Shown here piece after piece: positions 31,901 through 35,413 of a stretch of DNA of 35,413 nt (the stretch's first letter is position 1; each line of letters begins with the position of its first letter). The stretch spans positions 1-35,413 of the forward strand of contig JAEWIS010000006.1 of the NCBI GenBank assembly GCA_023386955.1. The letters are read 5' to 3'. Source of the DNA: Bacillota bacterium. Lineage in GTDB: Bacteria > Bacillota > Bacilli > Paenibacillales > NBRC-103111. Both the position numbers and the translations under genes were made by a program. The notes beneath the pieces are model-generated. The model made no database searches. It was not told the DNA's origin and was given only the letters and a program-made list of their open reading frames with translations.

Positions 31901-34812
31901 TGGTATGGAATGAGGCCAAGGGCCAGTGGCAGATGGGGACAGCGGACAAACTAGCAGTTTTCATGGCGGACAAGGATGGCAATGTGACGGCAGCGGGAGG
32001 GTTGCAGGCAGCCAAAGCCGACATTAAAGGAGCGGTTTCGGCAGCCAGTGCGGCCATTGCGGGAACGCTCTCGGTGGGAGACGGCCTGGAGGTTCCCCAG
32101 GGGACGGAAACGAAGGCCCAGATCAAGTGGGTCAAAGACCGCTGGAAGCTGGGAACAGCAGACAAAACGGTGCTGAGTCTGACCCGCAGCGGCAGAATGG
32201 GCATCGGCACGGATAATCCCACCGAGGCGCTGGATGTGGCGGGCAAGGCTCTGTTCCGTACGGAGACGGAGGTGGCCGGTGCGGCAACCTTCTCCGGTGC
32301 GGTCACGGCTCAACAGGAAGCCACCTTCAACGGTGCGGCAGCTTTCAATAAGACGGTGCAGGCAGCGGATGTATCGGTCAGCGAAAAGCTTACCATTGCC
32401 GGCCGACTGATAACAAGCCGCTTCGAAGCTCCCCGGGGACAGGATGACAAGGGTAAGGAATTGCCTACAGCGAAGATTGAATGGGATAACGACAAAGGGG
32501 TCTGGTTCTACGGCGATGGAGTTACGCGGTCTGAGCTGGGGACACCCAGAGGCGGACAAAACAAGCTTTACAATGAGCTGGCGGACACCATTGCCATTTG
32601 TGCGGATAAGGAAGGCAAGGTGGGAATCGGAACGATTGCTCCGCTGGCGCTTCTGGATGTCCGGACACCTGCGGATACGGTCGCATTGGGCGTCACGAAG
32701 GATGGAAATGTGGGCATCGGCACCGCCGCACCCAAGAACAGACTAGATGTTCAGGGAGCTGCCAGTATAAGCGGCAAGCTGGAGGTTCAAGGTGCTGCAA
32801 GTGTGAACGGCAAGCTGGAGACGGGAACAGCCGAAATTAAAGGCCCAGCTGTAATGAAGGGGTCGGCCAGTGTCGAAGGCCAATTAACTGCCGGAAGCGC
32901 CCTTATCGCCAAGGATCTTACGGTGGCCGGCAACCTGACGGTAAACGGCGATGTGGTTACCATCAATACGACCACACTCGAGGTAGAGGATAACATCATC
33001 AGGGTGAACAAGTACGAGCCGCGTGCCACACCGCTTGAGAATGACGGCGGTCTTGAGGTGTACCGTGGCGGAACGGAGCTCCCGGCGCAAATGGTCTGGA
33101 GTGAAGCCGGGCGTCAATGGGTGGCTGGGGTGTCGGATCATCTGCAGGCTCTTGAGTTCAAGGGGCATACCCACCCGGAGTTTACGGGTTTGAGCGGTTT
33201 AACCTCCGCCATCAGCATTGATGCGGGCAATATCGGGATCGGCAATCCTGCTCCGGCGGCCAAGCTGGATGTATCCGGCGATGCCCGTATTTCAGGAAAG
33301 GTCACAGCAGCGGAAGGTATATTCAGCACTTCCTTGACTGCGCTGAGTGCGAATGTAAGCGGCAGCTTCACCGCCAAGGATGCCGCCTTCGGCGGAAGCG
33401 CAGTCTTCAGCCAGGGGATAACCACGGACAGAGGAACAAAACCCAAGGCAAGAATCGTGTGGAACGAGATTGTGGAGGAATGGCAGGTTGGTGTGGAGGG
33501 CAGCCTGCGCCAGCTTTCGTACAGCGGCCATACGCACCAGGAGCTGTCGGACATTAGCGGCGCACTAAAGGTGAAGGATGGGAACATTGGGATCGGTACC
33601 TCCGCACCTGCTGCCAAGCTGGACGTCAGCGGGAATGCAGCTGTCAGCGGCAAGCTGACGGTGAATGAGGTGGCGGTTGTCACCGCATTGACGGTGAAGG
33701 ATGCTTCCGTAAGCAGCCTGCTGACCGCCAAGGATGCCGCCTTCAGCGGAAGCGCGTCCTTCAGTCAGGGCATCACAACGGTCAGAGGAGCAAAACCCAA
33801 GGCGAGATTTGTGTGGGACGAGACCTTGGGAGAATGGCAGGCCGGTGTGGAGGGCAGTCTGCGCCAGCTATCCTACAGCGGCCATACTCATCAGGAGCTG
33901 ACGGATTTGAGCGGGGCCTTGAAGATCAAGGACGGCAACCTGGGCATCGGCACCTCCGCACCTGCAGTCAAGCTGGACGTCAGCGGGGATGCAGCGGTCA
34001 GCGGCAGGCTGACGGTGCAGGAAGCGGCGGTTGCCACAGTGTTGACAGTGAAGGATGCTTCCGTAAGCAGCCTGCTGACCGCCAAGGACGCCGCCTTCAA
34101 CGGAACCTTCACCGCCAAGGATGCCACCATCAGCGGGATTCTCGTTGTGCAGGATGCCGAAATTAGCGGCGGCCTGTCTGTGGCCAACGCGGCAGTCAGC
34201 GGTGATTTGGTTGCCAAGGATGCCGTGATCACCGGGCATTTGGCAGTAAACCACGGGCTGGAAACGCTGCGGGGGACAGATCCCAAAGCATGTTTGGCTT
34301 GGGATGAGACGGAAGGCGAATGGCTGGCGGGAGTGGAAGGGGAGCTGAAGCCTTTCGCTTACAAGGATCATTCCCATGAGAAGCTGACGGAGCTGGCAGG
34401 CGCCATAACCGTGGATTCAGCCCAGAATGTGGGGATCGGCAAGGAGGCGTCGGAGGATTTCAAGCTGGATGTAGAGGGCAATATGCGGGCAGCCAATTTC
34501 TCGCAGACCTCCTCCCGGAGCTTCAAGGAGAATATCTCCGGCTTGCCTGCAAAGCGGGCATTGGAGCTGTTGGGCAAGCTGAAACCCGTCACCTTCCAAT
34601 ACTTGAAGGACAGCGCCAAAAGAGAGAATATCGGCTTTATTGCAGAAGAGGTGCCGGATAGCTTCACGACTGCAGACGGCAAGTCTGTTGTGCTGATGGA
34701 TATTATCGGCGTATTGACCAGCGTGGTGAAGAAGCAGCAGAATGATGCAGCCGATATGCAGCGGCAGCTGAAGGCGCTGCAAAAGCAGGTGGCCGGATTA
34801 ACGGCTATATAA
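28906..34812 (+). CDS. Giant tail fibre 2 with ~12 EVYRG modules, HxH motifs and Peptidase_S74 end
   Basis: The 1968-residue protein starts with the fibre attachment domain (MKRMNYFDGLLLKQEDLILD, RLQRLHNRYFHNWGVVSGLK) shared with fibre 1. From about residue 323 to 1826 it is a series of ~12 modules of the form GLEVYRG ... ARLVWDE ... WKLG ... HxH, joined by beta-solenoid-like spacers (GNIGIGTSAPAAKLDVSG). Nine modules keep a His-x-His pair. The last ~105 residues are a Peptidase_S74 chaperone (TSSRSFKENI, IGFIAEEVPDS, MDIIGVLTSVVKKQQ). The GTG start is chosen because GGGAGG is 9 nt upstream; ATG 28918 is an alternative. Probable trimeric receptor-binding fibre, much longer than fibre 1, and the last gene of the particle run. 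Confidence 0.88.
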   Translation: MPKDMKRMNYFDGLLLKQEDLILDQQHHKRLQRLHNRYFHNWGVVSGLKVEAAPSSTDLLKVEVSPGLALNRIYDEENQEEISQEILISDTHPDRLVDLSGYSTSDQIYITVRYKEVLADKDLPKGGGAEIHIWEMSEIKAGSSKPEDPRKDIILARVTLKHNQDGSLAVGGIYDKDTDGTPIVARAVGSTVKADKMIIGSKEEVTLPYLSNTEEEGGQEGSKLFVHAPATEFTGAVRSGSLETYGNAEIKGELTVTAGSKHALKVNQAGDVEITGSADIAGPLSAKNGIDVSGGLATLDVPQVIISGSTVTLNKNPGAQSGGGLEVCRENRPSAKLLWDETDKAWKIGTEAHPDDLSSGMHTVAYGGDWDKLHQGANADKLHQHSGLHRTDGSPVLTADEQGDVRIEQSLTIARSLIAGNNGLEIKRGDTLPNARIAWNEAAKKWQTGTADGKMTDIPDGEQWEELTGGNQNADALHTHRQFHNEDRSKLALEIGVDGNVHIPHELMVGETLTVNKLIVREEEVLVKKVEQEVTDSFLTVNKGDGDAPVEAKGGLNVYRGSADPQARLEWNETDKKWKIGVEGSLADIPYGSKWDSLTSGGVAEQAHKHSSLSTSSGGIVFAVNEEGQVTASGDAVVKGALDVAGGAAIHGGLQVGGSATIDGDLTVKGKTTFIDRTDMVVRSSKIELNKYEGETSAVLKEGSIEVYRGSKSPSARLVWDEASGRWKLGLGTSLSNIAYGSNWDVLTGGVSSSGDGLHTHSFLNDSAGNTALSVKGNGGIEITEDAEVLGTLTVNNGADIAGSVSVDGSLTIDGNLTVKGKTTTVEKEDLVVAANMIEINKFKGDTSPVSESGLEVYRGESQPKARLIWNETERKWKLGIGGALENIASGSSWEKLTQGTNADALHIHSQLYNPQNDVLALSANAEGDVDVHHDLAVGGILTVTGSLDVRGATASLNTDELHIGSPLATLNKDGSNAASPDGGGIEVYRGTGLAAARLVWNEAKGQWQMGTADKLAVFMADKDGNVTAAGGLQAAKADIKGAVSAASAAIAGTLSVGDGLEVPQGTETKAQIKWVKDRWKLGTADKTVLSLTRSGRMGIGTDNPTEALDVAGKALFRTETEVAGAATFSGAVTAQQEATFNGAAAFNKTVQAADVSVSEKLTIAGRLITSRFEAPRGQDDKGKELPTAKIEWDNDKGVWFYGDGVTRSELGTPRGGQNKLYNELADTIAICADKEGKVGIGTIAPLALLDVRTPADTVALGVTKDGNVGIGTAAPKNRLDVQGAASISGKLEVQGAASVNGKLETGTAEIKGPAVMKGSASVEGQLTAGSALIAKDLTVAGNLTVNGDVVTINTTTLEVEDNIIRVNKYEPRATPLENDGGLEVYRGGTELPAQMVWSEAGRQWVAGVSDHLQALEFKGHTHPEFTGLSGLTSAISIDAGNIGIGNPAPAAKLDVSGDARISGKVTAAEGIFSTSLTALSANVSGSFTAKDAAFGGSAVFSQGITTDRGTKPKARIVWNEIVEEWQVGVEGSLRQLSYSGHTHQELSDISGALKVKDGNIGIGTSAPAAKLDVSGNAAVSGKLTVNEVAVVTALTVKDASVSSLLTAKDAAFSGSASFSQGITTVRGAKPKARFVWDETLGEWQAGVEGSLRQLSYSGHTHQELTDLSGALKIKDGNLGIGTSAPAVKLDVSGDAAVSGRLTVQEAAVATVLTVKDASVSSLLTAKDAAFNGTFTAKDATISGILVVQDAEISGGLSVANAAVSGDLVAKDAVITGHLAVNHGLETLRGTDPKACLAWDETEGEWLAGVEGELKPFAYKDHSHEKLTELAGAITVDSAQNVGIGKEASEDFKLDVEGNMRAANFSQTSSRSFKENISGLPAKRALELLGKLKPVTFQYLKDSAKRENIGFIAEEVPDSFTTADGKSVVLMDIIGVLTSVVKKQQNDAADMQRQLKALQKQVAGLTAI
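33360..34110 (+). repeat. Recent internal duplication in the giant fibre
   Basis: Stretches encoding KDASVSSLLTAKDAAF begin near 33697 and 34051, a spacing of 354 bp (118 codons), and are almost identical in DNA. The neighbouring modules starting QGITT (near 33415 and 33769) also match closely. This indicates recent in-frame duplication of a module plus spacer. Confidence 0.75.
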
Positions 34813-34817
34813 TCCAA

Positions 34818-34890
34818 GGGGCTGTCCCAACAGCCCCCAATAAAAAAGACCGGGCGGAAAAACGCATGTGTTTCCGCCCGGCTTTTTTGT
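34818..34890 (+). terminator. Double hairpin terminator at the end of the particle operon
   Basis: GGGGCTGT/ACAGCCCC (34818-34825 with 34830-34837) forms a first hairpin; CCGGGCGGAAA/TTTCCGCCCGG (34850-34860 with 34871-34881) forms a second one, flanked by AAAAAAGA before and CTTTTTTG after. The second hairpin can terminate transcription from either strand. Confidence 0.93.
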
Positions 34891-34967
34891 GATGGGTGCG
34901 TCCGGTTTGGCAGTCAGGCGTATGCGGTCAGGCACAAGCTGCCTCAGCGGCAGAGTAGCATAAGCTG

Positions 34968-35152
34968 TAACGGAACGGAGCGGCGCTTAGACGGCGAAAA
35001 TGGCTGCTGCGGTTTTTTAACGGAACTCTCCGACCCTTAGAGGCATAGAAGTGGGGGAAAAGCAGATAAAATGAGCTATAAGAGTCGCGGAGTTCCGTTA
35101 CATTTCCAATCCGGCGTATTGTGCCAGCTAAGAGTCGCATCGTTCCGTTACA
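34968..35152. repeat. Palindromic intergenic repeat, copy B (right of the particle genes)
   Basis: This 185-bp element matches copy A at 9015-9200 along its whole length and in the same orientation. It begins TAACGGAAC and ends GTTCCGTTACA; the central part (AACGGAACTCTCCGAC, CTTAGAGGCATAG, GAAAAGCAGA) is nearly identical, and the flanks are more diverged. The same two forward and two inverted ~22-nt units are present. Confidence 0.88.
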
Positions 35153-35405
35153 GCATCGGCACCAGGTGCCCAGCGTCCAGCGCAGCTCCAACCACATCGG
35201 ATGTTCGACGAGGAAGCAATAAACTGGCTGCATGGTTGGGCTAACGAATCTCCCGCACGCTATTCTATGAATAACGGGCATTGCAAAAATCTAGCTAAGA
35301 TGAACGTAAACAAAGGGCAGCCCTCCAAATTGCTACTGTCGTAGGTTAAAATGGAAAGTGACCACCACCCATTTCAGAGCTACATAGCAAAGGAGAGCTG
35401 TTACT
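35153..35405. other. Stretch without a recognisable gene
   Basis: Frames open on both strands here give no recognisable protein; the long minus-strand frame is largely the shadow of the repeat. The composition is more mixed and AT-richer than the operon. The phrase AAAATGGAAAGTGACCACC near 35350 recalls noncoding ends of some IS21-type elements, but this is only an impression. Confidence 0.3.
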
Positions 35406-35413
35406 ATGCATTC
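35406..35413 (+). CDS. Start of a further gene, cut by the window end
   Basis: AGGAGAG (35391-35397) stands 8 nt before ATG 35406, a good initiation signal. Only the first two and a half codons are inside the window, so no product can be proposed. Confidence 0.4.

Noticed and set aside
34928..35281. 117-codon minus-strand frame at the right end
   Set aside because: Most of it is the reverse of the palindromic repeat; the rest resembles nothing I recognise.
35340..35413. Possible left end of an IS21-type element
   Set aside because: Only a vague resemblance of the phrase near 35350; the adjoining gene is cut off after two codons, so it cannot be supported.
1..35413. tRNA, rRNA, riboswitch or CRISPR features
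   Set aside because: No cloverleaf, ribosomal RNA block, recognisable aptamer or short spaced repeat array was seen when reading both strands.

Overview
The window carries a nearly complete extracellular contractile injection system (eCIS, a phage-tail-like particle of the Afp/PVC type) in what looks like a Gram-positive, Paenibacillus-like host. The host guess rests on family types (CBM3 cellulose-binding module, XhlA-type holin-like protein, DUF1906 wall hydrolase), strong AGGAGG ribosome binding sites, moderately high GC and T-rich intrinsic terminators; it is an inference, not a taxonomic proof. All convincing genes lie on the + strand.

Layout. (i) Positions 1-3280: the 3' end of a secreted repeat protein (HYR-like 75-residue repeats plus a C-terminal CBM3), then a small XhlA-like membrane protein and a DUF1906 glycoside-hydrolase-like protein, which together resemble a holin/endolysin lysis cassette and end at a clear terminator. 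(ii) 3300-8475: a 1458-residue eCIS-type cargo protein whose last ~110 residues are a NucA/NucB-like DNase, followed by a SUKH-like immunity gene; the toxin tip and immunity gene are strikingly AT-rich compared with the rest. (iii) 8476-9576: decayed coding remnants, a palindromic intergenic repeat, and a leader region. (iv) 9577-34812: the particle genes in one tightly packed run: AAA+ ATPase (Afp15-like), DUF4255 terminator/cap (Afp16-like), a single sheath, tube, a small tail-assembly protein, a DUF6760 protein, second tube, a proline/glycine-rich linker protein, LysM baseplate hub, spike split into two genes (gp27-like and gp5-like), PAAR tip, gp25, two baseplate J-like proteins, tail protein I-like, a 945-residue fibre, a 59-residue coiled-coil protein, and a 1968-residue fibre. 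Both fibres end in a Peptidase_S74 intramolecular chaperone. (v) 34813-35413: a double terminator, a second copy of the palindromic repeat, unexplained sequence, and the first codons of a further gene.

How it fits together: the sheath/tube/baseplate form the injector, LysM/spike/PAAR the puncturing centre, the fibres give target binding, the DNase protein is the likely payload, the immunity gene implies that other (related) bacteria are targets, and the lysis-like pair could release the particles.

Most notable observations: a DUF6760 gene with no canonical start codon, placed at a G-run plus hairpin that looks like a -1 programmed frameshift site (as in phage tail assembly chaperones); an antibacterial-type DNase/immunity module swapped into an eCIS cargo scaffold; a ladder of HxH motifs in the giant fibre; and a ~185-bp palindromic repeat that brackets the particle genes on both sides.
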